A DNA stretch of 64,000 nucleotides from NCBI GenBank assembly GCA_041398605.1, contig JAWKUK010000009.1, forward strand, positions 1 to 64,000. Reading direction: 5' to 3'. This stretch comes from JAWKUK01 sp041398605 (lineage in GTDB: Bacteria > Planctomycetota > UBA1135 > GCA-002686595). Numbering within the stretch: position 1 is the stretch's first letter; every line of letters starts with the position of its first letter. Positions 51,253 through 58,563 of the stretch are shown here, one piece after another. Below the pieces are notes generated by a model that worked only from the letters and a program-made list of their open reading frames with translations, had not been told where the DNA came from and did not search any database. The translations under genes were made by a program, and so were the position numbers.

Positions 51253-52263
51253 TCAGGGCCTCGTGATCCCGACGATCTTCTCGTCGACGCGCTCGAAGAT
51301 GACGCGCCGCAGCTCGTTGCGCTCGAGCGCCTTGAACAGCGCCTTGTCGAGGCGCTGCAGCAGCATCTCCTCGCGCACGCCGACGGCCTCGCAGGTGTCG
51401 ATCAACGCCCTGCCGCGCTGCACCCGCGGGCGGCCCAGCAAGCGCGCGCCGCCGAGGTCCGGCGCCGGCGTCGCGCCGACGCGCCGCGTCAGCGCGATGT
51501 ACGAGTACGGCAGGCTGCGCATGTCGATGCCGAGCTCGCGCCCGAACTCCGCCCAGCGCCCGTCGATGAAGGCCTCTTGCGCGGGCTCACCGAAGAAGTG
51601 GCACCATGTGCGTTCTGCGTCGCCGCGCAGCGCGCCGCACTGCGCAGAGTGGGTGCACGGCGCGACGACGTCGAACTCGTCGAGCAAGGCGTCGCGCACC
51701 TCCGACAAGCGGCGCGACGTGATGCGGCTGCCAGGCTCGACCCAGATGACCGCGCCCGCGCGGCGCGCGACCGTCAACAGCTCCATCACGTGCCCCTCGC
51801 CGAGCTCGTCCAGCACATGGCTGACGAGCAAGACCTCGTTGCCCTCGAGGTCGTTCGGGCTCGGCGGGCGCTGGAGCGAAGTGACCTTCGCGCCCGGGTG
51901 CTCGGCCCGCACTTGCTTCGCCGCGAACGACCGCGCGAGGCCCTCGCGGTCCCACAGTTGCACGTGCTTCGACGCGCCGAGGCCGCCCGCGAGCCACTCG
52001 CGCGCCGCGATCCCCGTGCCGCAGCCGTAGTCCAGCACCTTGCCGCCCGGCGCGACGAAGCCGCGCTCCGCGAGCTCGCTCAACGCCGCGCGCCACTTCC
52101 AGCCGATGCGCTGCGCGAAGGTCGAGTCGTATAGCTCGAGGTCGCGCTCGAAGTCCCAATAACGCGGCGCCGGCGTGCCCGGCACGCGCTCTTCGATCGA
52201 CAGGAGGATCCCGCGCAGGTGCTTCAGGCGGGCGAGGTCTTCACGACCGAAATAGTTCGACAT
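51253..52263 (-). CDS. Rsm22-like small-subunit rRNA methyltransferase family
   Basis: A 336-residue protein. The ATG at 52263 is preferred; the frame extends 21 bp upstream. The SAM-binding motif KVLDYGCGTGIAAREWL and the family blocks VLLVSHVLDELGE, VIWVEPGSRITSRRLSEVRD and VVAPCTHSAQCGAL with WCHFF match the Rsm22 family (PF09243), related to mitochondrial ribosomal small-subunit methyltransferases. Three to four Cys residues in this block could hold a metal or Fe-S cluster, as suggested for the family. The gene forms an operon with the D-amino-acid oxidase-like gene. A role in ribosome assembly is inferred from family alone. Confidence 0.83.
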   Translation of the reverse strand: MSNYFGREDLARLKHLRGILLSIEERVPGTPAPRYWDFERDLELYDSTFAQRIGWKWRAALSELAERGFVAPGGKVLDYGCGTGIAAREWLAGGLGASKHVQLWDREGLARSFAAKQVRAEHPGAKVTSLQRPPSPNDLEGNEVLLVSHVLDELGEGHVMELLTVARRAGAVIWVEPGSRITSRRLSEVRDALLDEFDVVAPCTHSAQCGALRGDAERTWCHFFGEPAQEAFIDGRWAEFGRELGIDMRSLPYSYIALTRRVGATPAPDLGGARLLGRPRVQRGRALIDTCEAVGVREEMLLQRLDKALFKALERNELRRVIFERVDEKIVGITRP

Positions 52264-52388
52264 GCGGGTGTAGCAGCGCTCCAAGGCTCGACGCGCCCAC
52301 GACCTGGGCGCGCGACAGGCGACCTGAAACGAGCGAAGTGGAGCAACCCAACGGTCGCTCCACCCCGTGACAGGTCACGCCCGCAATG

Positions 52389-54101
52389 CTACTGGAAGCG
52401 CACCACGAACCCCGAGCTGAAGTTCGAGGTCGGGCCCGGATTGGCGTCCCGGTACCAACACTGGAAGCTCCATGACTCACCGACCGCCGCCGAGGCCGTC
52501 CCGTTGGGCTGCGGGAGGCTCGCGGCGTCCACATCGAGCTGCAGGACCCCAGCCGCGCCGGAGCTCCCGAGCTGGGCGTAATACCGCCCCAGCGCGCCGC
52601 CGAGGCACAGGTCACCCTGGCTCCCGCCCGGGCTCGCCGTGAAGCCCTGCTGCGACGACACGATGAAGTACCCGCTGGAGAAGGGCGGCAGGTTCGAGGC
52701 CGTGAGCTGCACGGAGTTGTCGACGAGCAGCGGCGTGCCGGAGCCTGCGATCGTCGCGGGCGCACCCGTCGAGTTCGGGTTGCCGGCGCAGAACTCCACG
52801 CCGACGGGCGGCGTGTAGGAGAGGACAAAGAGCCCGCTCTCCAGGTCGCTGCAGAGGATCGTGCGGCTCGGCAAGTAGGGGTACACGCCCCACAGCGAAT
52901 TGAACGTCGCGGCCGTCGAGTTGGGCGCGGTGTCGAAGTACGCGACCTCGGCCGGGCTCGTCGGGTTCGAGGTGACGTCGAAGATGCGCAGGCCGCTGGT
53001 GTAGTTCGCTTGATAGAGCAGCCCGTGTGCGGCGAACATGTTGTGCCCGATCGCGACGGTGCTGTTCGTGAACGCGCCGACATAGGTCGCCGCCGCCGGG
53101 TTCGCGACGTCGAAGACGTGCGTCGTCGTCGAGATGACGCCGTTCTCGTCGAGCTCATCGCCGAGGTAATACAGCGCGCGGTCCTCGGAGAGCCCGCCCT
53201 GGTGGCTGTACGCGCGGCCCGGGTACGGCAGCTGGCGCACGAGCTGGATGTTCTGCTTGTCCGTCACGTCGAGGATCGTCAGCGTCGGGTCGGTCCACCC
53301 GCCGTTCAGGCCCGCGCAGCAATAGGCGAGCTGCCGCCCCGCGAGCGGCCCGGACGTGTACGTCACGATCTGCGCGTCGTGGACGTAGCGGCTGCTCCAC
53401 GTCGCGACGTACGCCGGGCTCGACGGGTTCGCGAGGTCGTAGATGCGCAGCCCGTCGCTGCCGCCGCCGCAGCGGTACAGGTAGCCGCTGACCGTGTCGA
53501 TCGAGACGTTGTGCGAGGCCAGGTTGCCCCCGGTCGTCACCGCGCCCTCCAAGAGCACCGTCCCGTTGTCGACGTCGCTGAGGTCGAGCACCTGGATGCC
53601 GCCGCCGCCCTCGCTGACGACGTACGCGCGGTCCTGGTACGTGCGGATGTCGCGCCACAGGCTGTTCGGCCCTGCGATCGTCGCGATGATCGACGGCACG
53701 TCGGGGTTCGTGACCTCGACGACGTTCACGCCGCTCGACGTGCCGATGAGCGCGTACTCGCGCTGGCTCGGCGAGACGTAGCCCCAGATGTCGTTGCCGG
53801 ACGCCGCGCCGCCGAGGTCGCCGAGCGTCAGCCACGAGCGCAGCGTCACGTCCTGCGCCGGGAAGCTCGTCCCGCCGCCGAGCGCCTGGGTCGTGACCCC
53901 GCCCCCGGTGAACCGCGCGTTGAGGCCGCCGCCTGGCAGGGGCTGCCCTGGCGCGAGGCCGCGGGCGTACCCGCTGCCGGGCACGGCGGGCTTCTTGTGC
54001 AGGACCTTGAGGTCGTCCTCGTGGGCGCGGACGAGGCCGCCGGTGACGAGGCACGAGGCCACGAAGAGGGCGGCGCGCTGGGAGCGGTTCGGTGCGTTCA
54101 T
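52389..54101 (-). CDS. Secreted choice-of-anchor B (LVIVD) protein with shared C-terminal domain
   Basis: A 570-residue protein with an N-terminal signal (LFVASCLVTGGLVRA). Residues of about 85-430 match the choice-of-anchor B family: DIWGYVSPSQREYALIGTSS, VNVVEVTNPDVPSIIATI, SHNVSIDTVSGYLYRCGGG, YSHQGGLSEDRALYYLGDEL. This is an LVIVD-repeat propeller that in other bacteria ends in varied sorting tails. Here the tail is the shared C-terminal domain (FCAGNPNSTGAPA, PGGSQGDLCLGGALGRYY, SFQCWYRDANPGPTSNFSS, ending VVRFQ). The family name refers to exactly this swapping of C-terminal anchors, which supports a sorting role for the domain. Confidence 0.9.
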   Translation of the reverse strand: MNAPNRSQRAALFVASCLVTGGLVRAHEDDLKVLHKKPAVPGSGYARGLAPGQPLPGGGLNARFTGGGVTTQALGGGTSFPAQDVTLRSWLTLGDLGGAASGNDIWGYVSPSQREYALIGTSSGVNVVEVTNPDVPSIIATIAGPNSLWRDIRTYQDRAYVVSEGGGGIQVLDLSDVDNGTVLLEGAVTTGGNLASHNVSIDTVSGYLYRCGGGSDGLRIYDLANPSSPAYVATWSSRYVHDAQIVTYTSGPLAGRQLAYCCAGLNGGWTDPTLTILDVTDKQNIQLVRQLPYPGRAYSHQGGLSEDRALYYLGDELDENGVISTTTHVFDVANPAAATYVGAFTNSTVAIGHNMFAAHGLLYQANYTSGLRIFDVTSNPTSPAEVAYFDTAPNSTAATFNSLWGVYPYLPSRTILCSDLESGLFVLSYTPPVGVEFCAGNPNSTGAPATIAGSGTPLLVDNSVQLTASNLPPFSSGYFIVSSQQGFTASPGGSQGDLCLGGALGRYYAQLGSSGAAGVLQLDVDAASLPQPNGTASAAVGESWSFQCWYRDANPGPTSNFSSGFVVRFQ

Positions 54102-54178
54102 AGGTGAGGTCTCAAGGGGTGGACGGAGCCCGCGGTCGCGGGGTTCCCTGCACGGCAGCGGGTGCGGGTCGCGGCGGC

Positions 54179-55513
54179 TCAGCGCAGCGGCACCCGGATC
54201 GCGTACTCGCGCCCCGGGTCACCCTGGATCGCCGTCCGCAGCCACGCGTCGAATGTCGGCTGCGGGACGCCGCGGAAGACCTCGTCGCCGTTCAGCTCGA
54301 TCGTCAGCTCGCCGCTCTTCGCGTCGAGGGGCAGGAGCTCCGGCGCGAGCAGCACCGCGAGCCCGGCGCCATCGCCGCCCTCGACGAGGACCGCGATCCG
54401 GCGCTCGTCGGGGAACACCTCGGCGATCACCGTCGTGCGCAGCTTCGGCGCCTCCCAGTCGAGCCAGTAGAACTGGTGCTTCCAAGGGAGCACGGGCGCC
54501 CACACGACCTTCTTGGGCCAGGGGTCGCGCGTGAAGCCCTCGATGCGCTCGATGAGCGCGTTCGGCCCGCCCTCGGGGAAGTCGTGCTGGCGATCGGTGA
54601 CCTCCCAGTACACGAAGTTGTCGTAACCGCCGAAGCGCTCCTTGGCCGCCTCGACGCGCGCGACGGCGCCCTGGTTCGCGTCGGGCGGCACGCGCGGGTC
54701 GTCGGTGCTCTGGAAGACCAGGAGCGGCGTGTTGCGCAGGCTCGGCACGACGCCGCCCTGCACGTCGATGATCGTCTTCGACGGCCCGTACACGGGCGTC
54801 GGCGCGCCGGCCGACGCGGCGAGGGACGCAAAGAGGTCCGCGTGGTGCGCGCCGACGACCCACGTGCCGTAGCCGCCCATCGAGTGGCCGGTCATGTACA
54901 CATGGTCGGGGGGCACGCCGTACTCCGCGACCGCCTGGTCCACGAGGCGCACGAGCCACTCCTCGGTGCCCGAGTCCGTCCAGCCGCGCTCGGTCTTCTC
55001 GAGCACCTCGGGGAAGAGGCCCACCCACCCGCGCTTCGACAAGAGCCCCTGATACGAGCCGCGCGAGCTCCCCGCGTCGCCGCTGCCCACGCCGCCGCCG
55101 TGCAGGCCGATCAACAGCCCCTTGGGCTTCGCCGTCTTGCCCTCGATGAAGAGCCGCCCGCCGGCGCCCTGCTCCACCTCCGCCCCGGTCACGGGGTCGA
55201 CGAAGTGCTCGCCCGTCTTCGCGGGTAGCTGCGCTTGCTTGGCGCGCGCCTTCGCGATGTCCTTGCGCAGGCGCGCGAGGTCCGACTCCCTGGGCAGCGG
55301 CGCCCCAGCGATCGGCGCCAGCAGCGCGTCGAGCGCGCGCCGCCCATCCGCCGCGCACCGGTCGACCGCGACGAGCGCCTCGATCAGCTCGCCGAGCTGC
55401 TTCTTCGAGAGCGCGTCCTGCGCCAAGGAGGCGTGAGCGGGCGCGGCGGTCCCTGCGCCCGCGCCGAGCCAGAGCCCGAGCAGCGCGAAGGTGTGGCAGA
55501 GGGTCGATCGCAT
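54179..55513 (-). CDS. Secreted serine hydrolase (alpha/beta fold)
   Basis: A 444-residue protein. The ATG at 55513 opens a signal peptide (MRSTLCHTFALLGLWLGAGA). An N-terminal helical region of about 100 residues precedes an alpha/beta-hydrolase domain: GLLIGLHGGGVGSGDAG (oxyanion region), the nucleophile in YMTGHSMGGYGTW, and LLVFQSTDDPRVPPDAN with the probable acid Asp. A His in RQHDFPEGGP probably completes the triad. It resembles planctomycete prolyl-oligopeptidase/PHB-depolymerase-like esterases. The last 120 residues are a beta-rich extra domain. It lies between a shared-domain protein gene and an ECF sigma gene on the same strand. The substrate is unknown. Confidence 0.85.
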   Translation of the reverse strand: MRSTLCHTFALLGLWLGAGAGTAAPAHASLAQDALSKKQLGELIEALVAVDRCAADGRRALDALLAPIAGAPLPRESDLARLRKDIAKARAKQAQLPAKTGEHFVDPVTGAEVEQGAGGRLFIEGKTAKPKGLLIGLHGGGVGSGDAGSSRGSYQGLLSKRGWVGLFPEVLEKTERGWTDSGTEEWLVRLVDQAVAEYGVPPDHVYMTGHSMGGYGTWVVGAHHADLFASLAASAGAPTPVYGPSKTIIDVQGGVVPSLRNTPLLVFQSTDDPRVPPDANQGAVARVEAAKERFGGYDNFVYWEVTDRQHDFPEGGPNALIERIEGFTRDPWPKKVVWAPVLPWKHQFYWLDWEAPKLRTTVIAEVFPDERRIAVLVEGGDGAGLAVLLAPELLPLDAKSGELTIELNGDEVFRGVPQPTFDAWLRTAIQGDPGREYAIRVPLR

Positions 55514-55563
55514 CGCCCCATTCTGCCGCAGGTGTGCCGAGTTCGCATGACCCCTGACGACGG

Positions 55564-56394
55564 TCACGCCGAAGCGGCCAGCGAGGCCATGACCTTGGCC
55601 CGCAGCGCCTCTGGCACCGCAGACCCCGCGAGGTCCGCGCACGTCGTCTCGACGAGGTCGAGCGTCGCGAAGACGGCCGCGCAGTACTCGCACACGAGGC
55701 CTTGCGGGAACTCGAACAGCGCGCCGCGGTCGAGCGCGTCCTGCTTCGCCTCGAGCAGGTCCAAACACACCTGGCGCTCGAAGCGCGGCGGCGGCACTTC
55801 ACGCTCGGGCAGCGCGACCTCGAGCGCCTTGCGGACGCGCAGCCGCGCGCGGTGCAGGCGCGTCTTGACGGTGTTCACCGGCACGCCCATCGCGTGGCCG
55901 ACCTCCTCCACCGAGAGCCCGACGATCTCCTTCAACACGAAGGTCACGCGGAACTCGTCCGGCAGCTCGCTGATCGCGCGCTGGGCGCGCTCGCGCGCTT
56001 CGTGGCGCACGGCGTCGGCCTCTGGGCCGGTGTCGTCAGGGTCGGGCGCGCAGCGCAGCCCGCCGCCGGCGGCAGGCATGAGCTCGTCCAGCGACTCCAT
56101 GTGGTCCGGTTCGCCGGCGCGCTTGCGGTGGAAGCGCTGGCACGTGCGCCAAGCGATCGAATAGAGCCAGGTCGAGGGCTTCGCGCGCCCATCGAAGCCA
56201 GCCCAGTCGCGCCAGGCTTGCAAGAACACCTCTTGCACGAGGTCTTGCGCCTCGTCGGCGCTCCCGCAGAAGCGCAGCGCGAGCTGGTGCAAGCGGCCGG
56301 CCTCCGCCTCGAAGAGCCGCGGGACGGCCTCTTCGCGCGGGACTCGACCGTCCAGCGGGGTCGCGCTCGTGTTGGTGGACTCGTTGCCTTGCAT
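55564..56394 (-). CDS. ECF sigma factor with C-terminal Cys-containing extension
   Basis: A 276-residue protein. Region 2 (CGSADEAQDLVQEVFLQAWR, then KPSTWLYSIAWRTCQRFHRK) and region 4 (LPDEFRVTFVLKEIVGLSVE, then VGHAMGVPVNTVKTRLHRAR) are standard. About 75 residues follow region 4: RFERQVCLDLLEAKQDALDR, then GLVCEYCAAVFATLDLVETT and a closing helical stretch. The Cys pattern (C...CxxC...C) recalls zinc-binding anti-sigma domains, so this may be a sigma factor carrying its own regulator. No separate anti-sigma gene follows. It lies upstream of the secreted hydrolase gene on the same strand (50-bp gap), a possible operon. Confidence 0.85.
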   Translation of the reverse strand: MQGNESTNTSATPLDGRVPREEAVPRLFEAEAGRLHQLALRFCGSADEAQDLVQEVFLQAWRDWAGFDGRAKPSTWLYSIAWRTCQRFHRKRAGEPDHMESLDELMPAAGGGLRCAPDPDDTGPEADAVRHEARERAQRAISELPDEFRVTFVLKEIVGLSVEEVGHAMGVPVNTVKTRLHRARLRVRKALEVALPEREVPPPRFERQVCLDLLEAKQDALDRGALFEFPQGLVCEYCAAVFATLDLVETTCADLAGSAVPEALRAKVMASLAASA

Positions 56395-56498
56395 GCCGCG
56401 CCGGACGCACGCTCAGCGCATCGACCGACGCGGACACAGTGTATCCGATGCCGGTCGATGCCGGTCGCGGCCTCCCCTGCGCGAGGCCGAGCGCCTGC

Positions 56499-57071
56499 TC
56501 AGGCGCCCGCGCTCGCGCCGGCTGCCTTGCGCGGCAAGAGCAGCAGCACGCCGAGGCCCACGCTGACGAGCCCCGCGACGTACGCGAGCGGCGCGCCTCC
56601 GAGCTCCTGCGCCAGCGTCACCTTGCCGAGCGCGCCGACCGTCAGGACGTTGGTCTGCAGCCACGGGTCGAGCTCCGCATAGGCGGCGGCGCCGAGCACC
56701 ATGCCAAAGAGCCCCGACCAAGCGTCGCGCGAGCCAGCGCCCGCCGCGACGACGCCGGTCCCCGGGCAGTACCCGAGCACCGCCATCCCGACCCCGAGGG
56801 TCAGGCCGCCGAGCGCATTGGCCAGCAGGTGCGCGCTCTTGATGGCGACGCCGTCGATCCACCCGAGGCTGAGCATCGCGTGGATCCCGACGCTGCCGAC
56901 GAGGATCGCCGTCAGCATCACGCGCAGCATGGTGTGGTCGCGCAGCCGCAGCTGCCCGACGATGGTCTCGAAGCGCGCGACGCCGCCGCGCTCGAGGAGG
57001 AAGCCGAAGACGAGGCCCGTGACCGCGCCGAACGCGAGCGACTTGGGGTCGCCAAGGATGGATTCATACAT
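56499..57071 (-). CDS. YeeE/YedE family membrane protein, second half
   Basis: A 190-residue protein with about four to five hydrophobic helices. The conserved Cys motif VLGYCPGTGVVAAGAG is that of the YeeE/YedE (sulfur transport, DUF6691-type) family, whose members move thiosulfate-like sulfur compounds. It sits 22 bp after the gene at 57094 on the same strand. The two half-size proteins together would equal one full-length transporter. Transport of a reduced sulfur compound is inferred from family members. Confidence 0.85.
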   Translation of the reverse strand: MYESILGDPKSLAFGAVTGLVFGFLLERGGVARFETIVGQLRLRDHTMLRVMLTAILVGSVGIHAMLSLGWIDGVAIKSAHLLANALGGLTLGVGMAVLGYCPGTGVVAAGAGSRDAWSGLFGMVLGAAAYAELDPWLQTNVLTVGALGKVTLAQELGGAPLAYVAGLVSVGLGVLLLLPRKAAGASAGA

Positions 57072-57093
57072 GGGGTGTGCTCCGCGCAGAGGT

Positions 57094-57627
57094 TCAGGCG
57101 TTGCCGCCGCCGTAGATCGCCCGCGCCGCGGCGATGCCGCCGACGAAGATCGCCGCCAGCGTCACCCACGACGAGACCGCGAACTGCATCGTGCCCGTGA
57201 TGCCGTGGCCGGAGGTGCAACCGCCGGCGAGCCGCGCGCCGAACAGAACGAGCGCGCCGCCGAGGACCGCGAACCCATGGCGCTTCAAGCGCCCGTCACC
57301 GAAGCGCGCGCGCCACAGCGCCGGTAGCTCCGGCCCGCGCCGCGACCGCGAGAGGCCCGCGGACAGCGCGCCTCCGACCAGGAGCGCCAGGACGAGGGCG
57401 AACTGCCAGTCGATCAGGCCCGGGCCCTTCAGGTTCTTGACGAGGTAGGCGTTGGCCTCGACGTGGGCGGGGTCGGCGGCGCGCTCGACGGCGCCCGCGA
57501 CGCGCACAAAGGTCGTCGAGACGCCGAGCTGCTTGCCCATCACGAGGAAGGTGACCCAGGAGAGGACACCGATCCCTGCGCCTACGGCGTAGGGGGACCA
57601 GCGAGGTTTGGAGAGGAGGTGTGTCAT
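57094..57627 (-). CDS. YeeE/YedE family membrane protein, first half
   Basis: A 177-residue protein from the ATG at 57627. The frame is open upstream into the divergent promoter region, but homology begins at MTHLLSKPRW. Several hydrophobic helices (AVGAGIGVLSWVTFLVMG, FALVLALLVGGALSAGL) and the family Cys motif GARLAGGCTSGHGITG are visible. It is translated just before the second half (22-bp gap), as in other split YeeE/YedE pairs. A 131-bp gap with a palindrome separates it from the divergent potassium-channel gene. Confidence 0.85.
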   Translation of the reverse strand: MTHLLSKPRWSPYAVGAGIGVLSWVTFLVMGKQLGVSTTFVRVAGAVERAADPAHVEANAYLVKNLKGPGLIDWQFALVLALLVGGALSAGLSRSRRGPELPALWRARFGDGRLKRHGFAVLGGALVLFGARLAGGCTSGHGITGTMQFAVSSWVTLAAIFVGGIAAARAIYGGGNA

Positions 57628-57708
57628 GGCGAGGGCGCCGCAGCGGGGGCCGCGGCACCCCCGCAGGGGCGGGACGACGCCCGGCGGTTCCTGGGAATCG
57701 CCCCTGCC

Positions 57709-57720
57709 CGGGAATTCCCG
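57709..57720. promoter_or_regulatory. 12-bp palindrome between divergent genes
   Basis: CGGGAATTCCCG is a perfect palindrome midway between the YeeE/YedE pair and the potassium-channel gene, within a GC-rich dyad-rich stretch. A shared operator is possible. No regulator gene is adjacent and no second site was noticed. Confidence 0.3.
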
Positions 57721-57758
57721 CCCCGGGGGCGTTCGCCTCAAGGGGGCCGTTTCGCACG

Positions 57759-58538
57759 ATGTCCCCCATGAGCAAGCAGCGCGTCCACGAGCTCCTCGAC
57801 GTCCAACGCTCGGTCGACCGGGCGGGCAGCTGGGTCACGGGCATCCTCGCCGTGCTCGTCGTCCTGAACGTCGGCGTCGCGATCGCCGAGACGGTCCCGG
57901 GCTTCACGGAGCGCGCGCCGCGGCTGCTCAACGCCTTCGAGGTCGCTTCGTTCAGCGTCTTCGGCCTCGAGTACCTCGCGCGCCTCTGGTCATGCACCGC
58001 GGACGCGCGCTATCGGTCCGCGGTGCTCGGGCGCGCGCGCTACGCGTTGACGCCCCTGATGCTGATCGACCTCGGCGTCCTCGTCATGCCGTACTTCGAT
58101 CTGCGGCCGCTGCGGATCTTGCGCCTCATTCGCCTGGGCCGGTATTCGCGGCGGCTGATGCTGCTCGTCGACGTCGTGCGCGAGCGACGCGATGAGCTGT
58201 TCGTCTCGGTCGGCGTCGCGCTCTTGCTGCTCGTGGCGTCCTCGTCCGCGATGTACTGGGTCGAGCGCGGCGTGAACGACCGCTTCGACTCGATCCCCGC
58301 GACGATGTGGTGGGGCGTCGCGACGCTTACGACCGTCGGCTACGGTGACGTCACGCCCATCACGCCGCTGGGCAAGGTGCTGGGCGGCATGGTCGCGCTG
58401 ATCGGCGTCGGGATGTTCGCGCTGCCCGCTGGCATCTTGGCGGGCGGCTTCGCGGAGGCGCTGCAGCGCCTCCGCAAAGAGCGTGAGTCGTGGCGCGAGC
58501 CCGGGCATTGCCCCCACTGCGGTCAAGCGCTCGAGTAG
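57759..58538 (+). CDS. Voltage-gated-type potassium channel
   Basis: A 259-residue protein (ATG at 57759; the ATG at 57768 is an alternative). Six hydrophobic segments are visible. The S4 helix is arginine-rich (RPLRILRLIRLGRYSRRLML), the pore loop contains the selectivity filter TLTTVGYGDV, and S6 ends ALPAGILAGGFAEAL. This is the standard bacterial Kv-type ion_trans layout. The C-terminus ends in a short Cys knuckle, GHCPHCGQALE, which might bind metal with a partner subunit's cysteines in the tetramer. It is divergent from the YeeE/YedE genes. Confidence 0.9.
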   Translation: MSPMSKQRVHELLDVQRSVDRAGSWVTGILAVLVVLNVGVAIAETVPGFTERAPRLLNAFEVASFSVFGLEYLARLWSCTADARYRSAVLGRARYALTPLMLIDLGVLVMPYFDLRPLRILRLIRLGRYSRRLMLLVDVVRERRDELFVSVGVALLLLVASSSAMYWVERGVNDRFDSIPATMWWGVATLTTVGYGDVTPITPLGKVLGGMVALIGVGMFALPAGILAGGFAEALQRLRKERESWREPGHCPHCGQALE

Positions 58539-58563
58539 CGCGCGCGCCGCGCGGGCCAGCGCC

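Noticed and set aside
50344..52134. Long plus-strand frames over the D-amino-acid oxidase and Rsm22-like genes
   Set aside because: They mirror two well-supported minus-strand genes and show no homology-like features.
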